From: Blasia pusilla | Lineage: Eukaryota; Marchantiophyta; Marchantiopsida; Blasiales | Reading direction: 5' to 3' | Assembly: GCA_050084515.1 (NCBI GenBank) | Contig: CM114274.1 | Location: forward strand, 18,724,001-18,788,000 | DNA: 64,000 bases | In this document: positions 54,166-64,000 of the stretch, one piece after another | Position numbering within the stretch: the first letter of the stretch is position 1 | Layout of the letters: every line of letters starts with the position of its first letter | Program-made: the position numbers and the translations under genes | The notes under the pieces: generated by a model | Told to the model about the DNA's origin: nothing | Databases searched by the model: none | What the model saw: only the letters and a program-made list of their open reading frames with translations

Positions 54166-55719
54166 ATGATCATGAAGAAGGCGGGGCAAGCACAGGCCCA
54201 AGCTGCCGTGGAATTACTGGCAGATCAGAGGAAGATGCTAAACAGTGAAGAGTTCAGCGACGTCGTCTTTGTGTGTGGAGATGGGCAGAGAGTGCGCGCG
54301 TGCCGCCTGGTGCTCTGCGCCAGGTCGCCAGTACTCAAGAGCATGCTCATGAACGGCATGGTGGAGTCACGCCTCTCGGAAATTGCACTCCCTGGAATCG
54401 GTTCTCTAGGGCTTCTCTCTATTTTCGAGTTTCTCTACACGGGGAACCTGGTTGAACATGCGCCTGTGAGCTGGAGAATGGCCTTTGAGGTGATCAGCGC
54501 TGCTAGGTTCTTCATTCTCCAGAATGTGGAGGAGATTGTGTGGGGTTATCTCGTTGATTTTGAGGCTCCCGTAGACAAATCAGTGGCTGCCAGTAACCTG
54601 TCCGTTGCCATGGACTACCCTGCGATCAGCGACTCTGTTGATGCGATTCTGCTCGAGCTTGTGAGAATTCTCGACTTTGAGTGTTTGGAACCTGTCCATC
54701 TCAGAAACCTCTCGGAGAAGGCCTTCGAATACCTTCTCTCCAGGACGACCAAGGACGTTGATGATACGGGGTTGTCACTGGAAGAGTATCTCCGGTTTAG
54801 ACAAGTCATCTTATGGTGTACTTGCCAAGGATCTCCAGCCGAAGAAGCACTTCCGGAGGTTGTAAGACTGTGTTTGCCAGATGCAAAGAAAGCAGTTCTG
54901 CTGTTGGAGGATCCCCAAAACAAGGATTTGGCATCTCCGCGCCAGGATATCTGCCCAGAACTAACGAGCTCTCAACAGGAGCAATTCATCCAGCTGAGGA
55001 AAGGCCTAGCATCGACCCTGGCAAACTTGTTATCCATGGTTGATTTTCGGCGGATACATCCCGAGCTGTTGATCAAGGTGATAGAACCCTTGGACATCGT
55101 ACCGAGCTCCTCTCTGATGAAAGCTTTTCGGTTTCATGCGCTTCTAAGACCACGCGTCGCCAAAGGCACTTGGGAAGACGGAGGTCACGGCATTTCCTAC
55201 CGTATCGGCAGTGATCGATCAGTCATCCAAAAAGTTGACGGCCCCATCGGGTTTGCAAGAGCTTCGAGTGCCATCCGTAGGCCCTATGGTGTCTATGAAT
55301 GGGATATCATCATCGAAGAACTCTCCAGCGAATTCTGCGAGGTGGGAATTTACTACGATGCAGTTACTGACAGTAGCTTACAGGCAGGCAAACCTAATTA
55401 CAATGGTGCTAGCTTTACGCACCAACCCACAGGTTGGGCTTTGAGGATGGACGACAGAGGGTCTTTTATCAATCAACGAAACCTTCCTGACTTGCCTCAG
55501 TGGATACCATACGGTGAAGGGTTTGGATACGTGAACGCTAGAGTCAGAGTTCAGCTGAATATGTTCAAACATACTTGTTCGTTCTCGATTGACGGGCAGC
55601 AATTTGGAGTAGCGTGGAGCAATCTTCCTGACGGCGTTTACTATCCCGCCGTCTCACTGGGCGCTGGGACTCGCGGAAGAGTTCGCATTAAACTGATCAG
55701 TGGATTCGATCTTCTTTGA
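54166..55719 (+). CDS. BTB (POZ) and SPRY domain protein, probable CUL3 substrate adaptor
   Basis: A 517-codon frame from ATG 54166 (MIMKKAG; a second ATG is at 54172) to TGA at 55717-55719. The open frame extends upstream but without ATG. BTB domain at about residues 22-125: FSDVVFVCGDGQRVRACRLV, LCARSPVLKSMLMNGM, FEFLYTGNLV. A BACK-like helical region follows (FECLEPVHLRNLSEKAFEYL). The C-terminal ~180 residues are a SPRY domain: YGVYEWDIIIEELSSEFCEV, PTGWALRMDDRG, VRVQLNMFKHTCSFSIDGQQ, YYPAVSLGAGTRGRVRIKL. BTB proteins of this kind dimerise and bring targets to CUL3 ubiquitin ligases; SPRY would bind the target. The gene appears intronless and intact, 1.1 kb from the retrotransposon block. 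The partner is unknown. Confidence 0.8.
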   Translation: MIMKKAGQAQAQAAVELLADQRKMLNSEEFSDVVFVCGDGQRVRACRLVLCARSPVLKSMLMNGMVESRLSEIALPGIGSLGLLSIFEFLYTGNLVEHAPVSWRMAFEVISAARFFILQNVEEIVWGYLVDFEAPVDKSVAASNLSVAMDYPAISDSVDAILLELVRILDFECLEPVHLRNLSEKAFEYLLSRTTKDVDDTGLSLEEYLRFRQVILWCTCQGSPAEEALPEVVRLCLPDAKKAVLLLEDPQNKDLASPRQDICPELTSSQQEQFIQLRKGLASTLANLLSMVDFRRIHPELLIKVIEPLDIVPSSSLMKAFRFHALLRPRVAKGTWEDGGHGISYRIGSDRSVIQKVDGPIGFARASSAIRRPYGVYEWDIIIEELSSEFCEVGIYYDAVTDSSLQAGKPNYNGASFTHQPTGWALRMDDRGSFINQRNLPDLPQWIPYGEGFGYVNARVRVQLNMFKHTCSFSIDGQQFGVAWSNLPDGVYYPAVSLGAGTRGRVRIKLISGFDLL

Positions 55720-57917
55720 GGGATGTAGCCTCCAGAAATTCTGTGATGAGGTCTCATCAGACCGATTGGGATATCCCTTTGTGCAAGCTCGAAGGTGATG
55801 CTAATTGAATTGTACAGCTGTAGAGTAGTGAGAGACGTCGGGTATAATAGGGTTTTGATTGCACAGGAACCATCGTTTTGTTTCAGGACTGTAGTTGCTA
55901 GTGGATGGCAAACTTCTTTGCTTTGGCTGGTTCTAGTGATTCTCGTTGCCCGCGTGATTCAGTCAGGTGTGATGTACGCACTTTGTTGTTAGTCGAGGCT
56001 TTCTTCTTGAAAGCCTAAACCAAGGAAGAAAGGAAAAAACTTCAGAACCATGGATCCTCCTCATGGAACGACAAGCACTTCTCATGCAGTTTCCTTTGGA
56101 CACAAAACCGGCAGGCTGTCCTGAGTCTTAACTAGTAGGCTTTGGGGTGTCTCCTTTCTAAGAGACGGAAAACCAAGTTGTGAGCATGACGTTATTAGCT
56201 ATGCTGCATTGCTCGTCAAGGGGAGGTGGTAGTGAGGAGTCCAGACACCCTCACCAGAGTCTTGGGTGGAATACTGGGAGCCTTTGAATCACGTTTTCAA
56301 CAAACTGAAACGCTCTTTGTAGAGAGGGACAGCTGCTCAAATCTAGCAGTGGAATTAGTTCAGGAACGTATTGGGATTTTGCGAATGAAGGACTTCGTCC
56401 AGGTGACTTTTGCATCGTACTCCTTGTGGAGGAGACCCGTCGCGTGGTTGCAGAGCACTTCTTTAGTTTTGAAGTGTGGTAACCTTTGTTCATAACACGG
56501 ATCTGCCAACACGGAACACGTCTACATGTGTAACGTCGGATGTAGTGTGTAACTCATCTCAGCAATGCTGCAATCTGGTTTTTCACAATTTGAGAGCTTA
56601 CTCCGCGTACGACTGTCACGTGGGAAAATTGTACAGTTTTTGCATTAGCTGCATTGCGGACAACTGTCACGAGGGAAGAGTGTACAGTTTTTCGATCTGG
56701 GTCTCTTCAGATCTTGAGCCGGCAAGAACTCTGACTCAAGATACTTTCTTCCCCGTAGAGATTGAAATGGAAGGGTGCCAATGTAATGTCTGTTACATTT
56801 GAGATTCTATGCTGTTTCCATTTAGATACGAAGTCCTAGTCCATCCTTTCTCAAGGCACTTACTGAAGACAAGACTTGTGGGTTTCCATGAATCTGTTCC
56901 GCAGAGTCAACCATCTATTTATTTGCCTCATACAACAATTCCTTGCGGTCTATATCTAGGTCCCGTTGAGGTTTTTTTTTCATGCAATCGAAGGCAAGTT
57001 TTACATTTGAAAGATTCAAATTTAGTCTTTGTCATCCAACCCATCTTACATTCAAAAAGGGCCATCCATGGGAAATGTGCCATGAAAAACTGGGGTCAAG
57101 CTGTAGGGGCGAAGTGCCGCGCAATGGATTTTGTGGTTTAGGAAGTGTAAAATGGCATACGGAAAGTTCCGTAACTTTCTCAAGTGCAGTTGGACGATGA
57201 TTTACGACTCCCTTACCCGTTCTTATCAGATTCTTAAGGATCACACATGTACCTCAGTTTCACTAGGTTTCCCTAGGAAGTCATGATTCGTCCGATCACA
57301 GCCGCACTACAACATGGTACTGCAGTAAAATATATCGTTAAAATATACGATAGCCTGAAATGGGGACACAAGATGCATAGAGCTGGAACCTTCTGGTTCT
57401 CTGGATACTATATAACATGGTACTGCAGTAAAATATATCTGTAAAATATACGATAGCCTGAAATGGGGACACAAGATACATCGAGCTGAAACCTTCTGGT
57501 TCTCTGGATACTAAAAACATAGCATATGGGTGACATCAGTTCACTAGCTGGCCCTAAGCCTGAAACTGAAAGCAGAAAACGGAACCGATCTAACCAGCAT
57601 CATGCCAGGAGATCGTAGTTGTAGATTAAAGATTCAAATCCGGATCTGCTTATTTTGCGCCTCGAGAGCTGTCTTAAGTGCGCCAGCCTCACTGAAAATA
57701 AAGTTCACTATGGTCAAAAAGCTGGTTAGTCAATAAGTGACATTTTGGGGATCTTTGTTCAAGTTCTTGGGAGGTAAGTTGTGTTGTGTTAGCTCTTTCA
57801 TAACAATGCGCTCGATGCGATAATCTTTCCAGCTTCCGGCCAGTATTCTCGAAAGATAACATAATACACAATCAAAAAATACTTGTGGGTTAGTGGGGAT
57901 GAAACCTCAGGTCACTC
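55720..57917. other. Downstream region with a tandem duplication, no gene recognised
   Basis: Probably includes the BTB-SPRY 3' UTR. Open frames at 56226-56495, 56476-56802 and 56809-57141 have no recognised domain. At 56605-56690 a 30-bp stretch (actgtcacg...gtacagttttt) is repeated once with changes. The 103-bp tandem duplication at 57311-57516 is listed separately. Confidence 0.4.
57311..57516. repeat. Tandem duplication, two copies of 103 bp
   Basis: Unit one 57311-57413, unit two 57414-57516; both start aacatggtactgcagtaaaa and run to ctctggatacta with a handful of substitutions. It lies between the convergent BTB-SPRY and PAI genes. Confidence 0.85.
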
Positions 57918-58244
57918 TTATGAAGTTAACAAAACGAGGCGGTACCCAACCACAAATTGATGCACACCGCCGCAGCCGTTTCTTCCATGGTTTGCGCTCT
58001 TCGTTCTGTCTAGATCTAAGTTACACATTGTGGCAGAATTTCGTGGTTGATTCTCCGAAGCTACACATCTGTAATCTGCGTGGTAAGCACTTCCATCACA
58101 TGATCCTTCTGTGAATTCATATCCACTCGGCACACATCTGCATTTATGGCACGGTTCATTAGGTCTGAAGGTAACTTTTCTCGACTGTTGTTGCCAAAAC
58201 AGTATTGACAGTTCAAAAGCTCCCACTGAAATTGTGCCGATCAA
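57918..58244 (-). other. Cysteine-rich open frame, possible exon
   Basis: A 108-codon open frame with no ATG at its start. It contains CHKCRCVPSGYEFTEGSCDG followed by SAYHADYRC, a spacing that recalls cysteine-rich TNFR-like or EGF-like repeats of secreted or receptor proteins. Acceptor and donor sites cannot be fixed. It might be an exon of a minus-strand gene or chance. Confidence 0.2.
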
Positions 58245-58323
58245 CAGAAAGCATTACCCATGAGAGGAAGATGATCTTGACAGTCCCAAATGTGCATAAG
58301 AACTCTGGCTTTAAGTCACCAAT

Positions 58324-58486
58324 AGAATTTGTACTATTGAAGTCTACCATCCGACGTCATCAGGCGCCAAGGTTCTTCACTCTGCTCCTTTTATCTCAAT
58401 GATTTCATTCAAACTTCCCTCAAAATAATAGAATTTGCACTATACAGGTCTATTCTCGAAGGTCATTAGACCCCATGGTTCTTCAC
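58324..58486. repeat. Imperfect direct repeat of about 57 bp
   Basis: agaatttgtactattgaagt...ggttcttcac (from about 58324) recurs at about 58429-58486 as agaatttgcactatacaggt...ggttcttcac with many substitutions. It probably lies downstream of the PAI gene. Confidence 0.55.
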
Positions 58487-58972
58487 ATTGAATAAACACA
58501 TATCTCCAATGTGTTTATTCAACTTCCCTCATTATGACGAGTTTCATGAACTTTTCGTTCGTCAAAGTCTTACAACTTTGCACTCGTACCTTTTTACCTG
58601 TTCTCTTCTTGGATCAACAGCCCCTCGTTACATGTTTCATGATTGCCGTTTCCCTCAGAATCTGATACCCTAGGTGCAATCGGTATTCATTTCTTGTTGT
58701 AAAATGCAAATCCAATTAAGCTCTCGAATTTTAGAATTTCTTTACCAGTTCTAGACATCCACCAAGTAAACATCCTTTCCATGACATTCTACCAACTAGC
58801 TTGGAACGATTCATGTAGCCCACTGCACCTCAAGAACCCCCTGGCTCTCATGAAGTGTCGCATTCAGGCCATGAATACAGTAGGATAGAGAAGAACCAAT
58901 AAGGTGGAAGCGGGGAAAGCAGAAGCATCTGGATCACGAGACTTAATCGAGACCAAGGGAGTTGTCAGTGAA

Positions 58973-60303
58973 CTACACCGAGATTGGTTGAGATCTACTT
59001 GAAAACCTGACAGCATCCATGAAGGCCAAAATACGCGCTGGGTCTTTACGTAACCCATCAGGACCTGCTATTCCACTAGACACATCCAAGGCGTTGGGTC
59101 TCAACATCGAGACAGCTAAGCCCACATTTTCTGGTGTTAGACCCCCCGCCAGGAGCCATCCTTTTTTTGTGCATGAAGATGGCACCAAGAAGTTGGTCCA
59201 ATCGAACTTCCGTCCACTGCCATTTCCATTAGAAACGCCATCAGAACAGCATTTCTGTGTACTTCAAGTGAAATGTATAAATCCCACGAAACGCTCACAC
59301 GATTCTTATCAGATCCAAAGAAGCACTACAAATTTTCAGGCGTCTCAAGGTCACTTAAAACGAGATCATAGAAGGCAGGCTATAGTCCTCAACTCTGACC
59401 TCTTAGTTCTAAATCCAGAGACAGGAGAGAGGAGAAAGGGAACCAAAGAACACGCACCTTCCACCTTCCAAACTGTCCACTAAAATCCATTGGACACGAT
59501 CTTCTTGTGCAGGGGTGATGTTCGTTTCAAGGCGGCCGACGGCATTGGCTTGCATGACATATATAGTCTTAAGGGATTTCGGTAACTCCAAAACGGATGC
59601 TCGCGCAATGTCTCCATGCAGCTGCATCACCGCTCCCACAACGGAGCACCATTTTACCGATCATTCAATGGGCACCTTCAGAGGCAAAACAAATACTCAC
59701 GTTTGAACGATAACCTCGAGTCACTCAAAATGAAAGTCTTGAAACTATAGGCCTTGCTGTCACATCCAGGCTCTCCAGAAGAAGAGCTACCTGTGCAAGG
59801 GAAATGCCCGTAGCATCACAGGCCTTCTCTATCTGGCCGGCACTCTCGTCCACAAAGACTCCAACAGGTTCTACGCCGAATTCTCTTGCAGCTGCGCACA
59901 TCTCCTTGGCGGCACTAATACTCACAGAACGTTTCGAGTGTGGCCATAAAATCATGCCCACGTAAGAAGCTCCCGCCTGTCCAGCCAGCGCTATATCCTC
60001 GGGGCTTGTGATCCCGCACATCTTGACTATCGGACGGTAATCAGTATCGTCATTACTTAGATACGCTGTAGAGTCATTTTTCCGTGACGGAACGGGCACT
60101 AAGTCACGCATTCCACATTGAATCCCAGTCGGTTCTCTCCCAGGACGTCTGAAGTTCACAGCCCTAAACTCCTCCAATTTTCCTACTTTTGACACTAATC
60201 TGCAACGAGCTGCCTGAGTGTGCTGAATCAAAACGCCCTTCTCCAAGCCCCTGCGCTGATCCTTTGGGGGCCAAACAAAACTACAAATCGTACAGATGCT
60301 CAT
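58973..60303 (-). CDS. PAI1: Phosphoribosylanthranilate isomerase, plastid type, three coding exons
   Basis: Catalyses the third step specific to tryptophan synthesis (phosphoribosylanthranilate to CdRP), in plants in the plastid. Exon 1 60303-59791 (ATG at 60303; donor CAG/GTAGCT), exon 2 59621-59458 (acceptor gatgcag; donor AAG/GTGCGT), exon 3 59216-58973 (acceptor ggcag; TAG stop). The phases fit and give 306 residues. The first ~90 residues are basic and Ser/Arg-rich, likely a transit peptide. The core begins IVKMCGITSPEDIALAGQAG with the catalytic Cys, then GMILWPHSKRSVS, QLHGDIAR across the exon 1/2 joint, WILVDSLEGGS with the catalytic Asp, FDW, GWLLAGGLTPENV and DVSSGIAGPDGLRKDP. The order agrees with plant PAI proteins throughout. 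Convergent with the BTB-SPRY gene. Confidence 0.9.
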
Positions 60304-61719
60304 AGTTCCCGTATTCACTCCCTCTCAAATTGCTGAGTCGATCCAGATCTTCTTCCTATTTCGAACTTGCGAGTAGAAAGCACCTACACATCCATGCTCA
60401 CCATCAACAGTTAGAACTGACGCCTTTTTCAAATCCCACCTGGTCTCCGCAGCAAACCTTAGTGACAAAGCGAACGACACACGGAATCCCCCGTCGAGCT
60501 TGGAGCGAGAGTACACTGAGAACTCGAAGTTGAGAATCGTTTAAAACCACGCTTCACTACCCTCGTGATTTTTCCAGATTCCGTATGGAACGTCGAACAT
60601 AAGTCGGCATGAATGGAGGATGTCAGTCGAGTGTTCTAAAGACAAAACGGGTGTAGGTTTCAAAAGCAGAATTCAGATTGAGACGGAACTCGAATCAGAA
60701 TGCCCATCAATGTAGGAATCCCACATGGCTCAAAATATCGAGCTATCAATCTTCCAATAGCTACCAACACTCGTACTGTCCTAAAGTTCGGAAAGATATG
60801 GGAGTGAAAAGGAAGCTCAGCGAACCTGTGGGAACTTCAGATCCGGTTCCTCCCAACGATATCCAAGATCCGACCGGCGTAATCTTCAACCAGGGAGTCG
60901 GAAGCTTAGATTGTTCCGTCCCAAAGCGAAACGACCTATATCAGATGTAGAGCACAGTCGTCTCCATCCTCTTAGCCACACTGCAATGCGATATATCGAA
61001 AGCTCCCGACACGTAACTCATGGATGAATGAACTACCCTGAAACTTCCAAATCAACGCCACTTTTGTAATCGTCAAAATGGAGATCGGATACCATAGAAA
61101 ACAAATTATAAACTCTTAACATGTTCAATTATTAAGTGCCCCAACCCCGGAAATAATCAAGAGCTTTTGTTAATGTGTAGGGTAGAAATTAATGACACTT
61201 CAAACTTTTTTTCTTGCCGAAGATGTGAAATATTTGTTTCTGCCAAGTGGCATACAAGAGAGGTGCAAATCCAGAAAGCACTCTCCCGTAATAAGATTTT
61301 AACTTAAACCATATGCATTGTTTTGGAAGAAAGTAGGCACATGCGTGTAGGTAGTATGGAGACCCCGAAATTCTTTACTCTCTATGAAAAATGGAGACTT
61401 TAGGTTCTCAAATGTGAACTTCTTGGAGAATGGATTTGTTATGAGCAAATTCAATTTGAACACTCCAAGGCTTATCAACTTTGATGGATTATGGTAACAT
61501 CATTGATTTTCAATAAGGGGTTCGAGTGCCAAGAATACAACTTGGATAATGTGGAGGATATGGTTGCCAATGACTATGGATGGTATCATTGTTGCGTTTC
61601 TAGGCTAGCATGGACGTTCATGTTACCCTCCTCCTCATCATATTATCTTTTGATGTATTGGAATCGATGACGACCGACCTCACCAAATACGTTCCCTAGA
61701 TACTTCCTATATGTTGATA
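60304..61719. other. Upstream region of PAI and intergenic DNA
   Basis: Holds the PAI 5' UTR and promoter. A minus-strand frame at 60325-60516 ends in a stop just before the PAI start, so it does not extend the protein. A plus-strand frame at 60678-60950 (MGVKRKLSEPVGTSDPVPPN from ATG about 60799) is not recognised and may be chance. Sequence after 61060 is AT-rich without genes. Confidence 0.4.
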
Positions 61720-64000
61720 TGTTCCATACGTATACACATCGTAATACAACATACATTATTGTCATCATGCATAAATTCATAAATTTTGTGTCTATATAAT
61801 AATTGGAGATCCATATGCATAATACGATAAGATAGTGAGATAATAAGACAAAATAGGCAATGTGTTTGAATTTTGTTGTTTAAGCCATAAAAGATAGGTA
61901 GAAATAGATAGGGATAGAGAAAAACAAAATACATTAGGAGAGAGAAAACAGATGGAGATTTGAGTGGAATAGAAAAAAACTTTTATTAATCAATTAATAA
62001 TTTTATATAATATTATAATGGATATTTATGAATATTAATAAAGTGAAATAATTATGATAAATAGCCAAAATTTTAGAATTTGTGCCTCAATTCATATTTG
62101 ATGGAAAGGGAAAATATATTTCAATAAAGAAGAAATAGATTTTGTTTAAATTTTATGTAAGGGTAAAATTACTTAGGGGATTGGGATATCATTAAAATAC
62201 TTAGAAGAGTGAAATGTTAGTACTCTTCTAAGATTTTTGAAAATATAAATTATATTTAATTTTTGGAATGAATAATTCGATTAATTTTTAAAATAATTTT
62301 CTTAACTCATATGTGATATTTTGGGAAAGGAAAATAATTTCATTAATTAAAATTCACTAAGAATTTAATTAGTGAATGTTGTTTTCGTGGGAAGAATAGT
62401 TGTTGTTCAAAATTTTATGGAGGAGTGAAATTATTTAGGGGAGATGGGTATTAATTTTTGAAGGTGAAATTTTCTTACTCTTTTAAGGTTTAAAAAAATG
62501 GAAATCATACTTTAATTTTGAAATCAAATATAATTTAAAAATTTAACTATAATTTTAAAAAACTACTATTGACACTTTTTTTTAAGGCCCTTCTATTGAG
62601 GAAACTATGTCACACGTCTATCACACTGGCAACATACTAGTGTGTGGTATGCATACCAGACATACAAACAATTATCTACCAAAACAAAAACTCTCCAATC
62701 ACCCCTTTCCCCACCCATACTTGGTGGTTAGGTCTAACTCTAGATAGTCATGAATCCCTACCTAATATGATATACATCCATATGATGCTAAGCGAAAAAA
62801 ATGGATGTTCATGTGGCCCTACCTTTAATCATCTTCTTGTCGTTAATGTTTCTCAGGCAAGTCTAGAACTATAGCTACCAATTATATCTATATTTGGGAC
62901 ACATCCATTGTCCTATAGCAATAGGTGGAGTTAAACATGAACTATGCCACCCTCTCAAATACCTATTACAAAATAACTCAATGGCCAACCTCTAGCGCAT
63001 TCATACGAGCCTACAAATACTATCAAGCTTGGGTCAATTGAACTATAAATATTGTGAATGTGACATGGTGCACAATTGCACATATGGTCCTTCCAAACCA
63101 TACCCTCGTGTCCCTCTAACAACAAAAAGCCTGATGGAAAAATCTCACGCCCTCTCAAAATAGTGCACCATCTTATAGCATCCAACGTTGCTGATGTTGT
63201 TTGCTACAAGTAGACATAGTCTCCCTAAGAAAACTTCCAGACCTTCTTTCTTAATTTTTTTCCTGTGATCAATGCCTTCGATAAAATTGTCAGATTGTCA
63301 ATTGACAACCTCCTCCCTACATACTTGTATACCATAATGTGCATCTGGTGCACTTACACCTATTTTTCCCTCAGGGATACACCACACAATCGGTGTGTTG
63401 TCCCAGGGTAACATAGTGGCATTCCTTACTACCTTGGGTTCCTCAGACCCGCCAAGCTCAAGTGCAAATGTCTTGCTCCACGCCATCTACACGTGCTAAT
63501 TGGCTAAGCGCCGAAGCTCCTCTTCACTTGAGCCCTACAAAAGCACCTCTCCTCCTCCGAATGATGTTGCTACTATAATACTCCTCTTCATAGGGGTGTT
63601 AGTTATGGGGATAAATCCTCTACATTGATATGATCCTCAACCAAATCCTCCTGCCACATGATGGCGCTACTTAATGCAACCTCTCCTAATCCTCGCTAAA
63701 TCATTTTACTTGTGAATCAAACTTGTAATGAGCTAAGTTTTCCATCACTTGACTGCCATCCTAATTCATAGGATGTTGACTCCTTCGATCAATCGAGGGA
63801 AAATACCATTGGGTACAATAATACTCCTCCAACCAAGACGTCATACAACTCAGCACCGATCACTATTGCCTTTTCTTGCACCACGGATTTATTTGACGAA
63901 TGTTCTAGTCAAATCCTCACCATGACCTCATGTCGGGTGATAAACTACGTTGTACTCACTCTACCAAAAGATGTATGTATCCTCAATGGGAAAAACTCCA
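61720..64000 (-). mobile_element. A6: very decayed family A-like element running off the window
   Basis: The left edge at about 61720 resembles an X end (tgttccatacgtatacacatcg, like tgtcgtgcgcatacacatcgc). The AT-rich sequence at about 61800-62600 may be an unrecognisable Y. From about 62690 (ctccaatcacccctttcccc, the complement of X start and polypurine tract) to 62860 the 3' UTR matches A2 at 24150-24310. Integrase C-terminus remains at 62955-63240 (LLLEGHEGMVWKDH, NCAPCHIHN). At about 63240-63340 it jumps to the region before methyltransferase motif I (63298-63486, TPIVWCIPEG), then the protease region to 64000. RT, RNase H and most of the methyltransferase are missing. Confidence 0.7.

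Noticed and set aside
60678-60950. Small gene divergent from PAI
   Set aside because: The frame starts without ATG, has no domain and no sign of conservation; it could be upstream noise.

Overview
The window looks like a streptophyte (green-plant lineage) nuclear genome rich in retrotransposons. The host genes I can support are plant-like: a phosphoribosylanthranilate isomerase of plant type with three coding exons (58973-60303, minus), an apparently intronless BTB-SPRY protein gene (54166-55719, plus), and the last 43 codons of an unidentified gene at the left edge (3-134). DNA-methyltransferase-carrying retrotransposons have, from memory, been reported in charophyte algae and dinoflagellates. 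A charophyte, bryophyte or lycophyte host therefore seems more likely than a flowering plant, but the sequence alone does not settle it.

Most of the window (about 3.7-53.1 kb) is built from two related families of Ty3/gypsy-type elements, here called A and B. Reading order in both is gag with two zinc knuckles, aspartic protease, a C5-cytosine DNA methyltransferase of DNMT3-like motif order, reverse transcriptase, RNase H, DDE integrase, and a PHD finger fused to the integrase C-terminus. Copies: A1 (3744-14098, plus, complete but mutated); A4 and A5 (18753-19433 and 20954-21596, terminal-repeat derivatives); A2 (23399-53099, minus, interrupted); B-outer (25523-39879, plus, inserted in the A2 integrase); B-inner (32267-36990, minus, inserted in B-outer, lacking gag, protease and methyltransferase); A3 (45882-52775, plus, 5'-truncated, lying in the A2 leader); A6 (about 61720 to the window end, minus, very decayed); and an orphan B fragment (2803-3242). 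Four-base target duplications bound A1 (tctc), A2 (cctc), B-inner (aggt) and, with one mismatch each, B-outer, A4 and A5.

The main discovery candidate is the termini. They are not ordinary LTRs. Each 5' end carries only a block Y (about 0.5 kb, starts TGTCAC). Each 3' end carries X - 2 nt - Y - X, where X is about 130 bp and ends GCGCACGACA. This A1...B1-A2-B2 layout is the split-direct-repeat layout known from tyrosine-recombinase retroelements (Ngaro/PAT), yet these elements encode a DDE integrase and make 4-bp target duplications. The layout is what insertion of a two-LTR circle cut at its internal X/Y junction would leave. With the encoded DNA methyltransferase (a writer) and PHD finger (a possible histone reader), it suggests an unusual retrotransposon lineage that may mark its own DNA and choose its chromatin target.

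Outside the elements lie a decayed LINE-like pseudogene (16534-17800), a block of GGTAA/TTACC repeats with a perfect 150-bp palindrome (20582-20731), and gene-poor AT-rich sequence. No RNA gene or CRISPR array was recognised.
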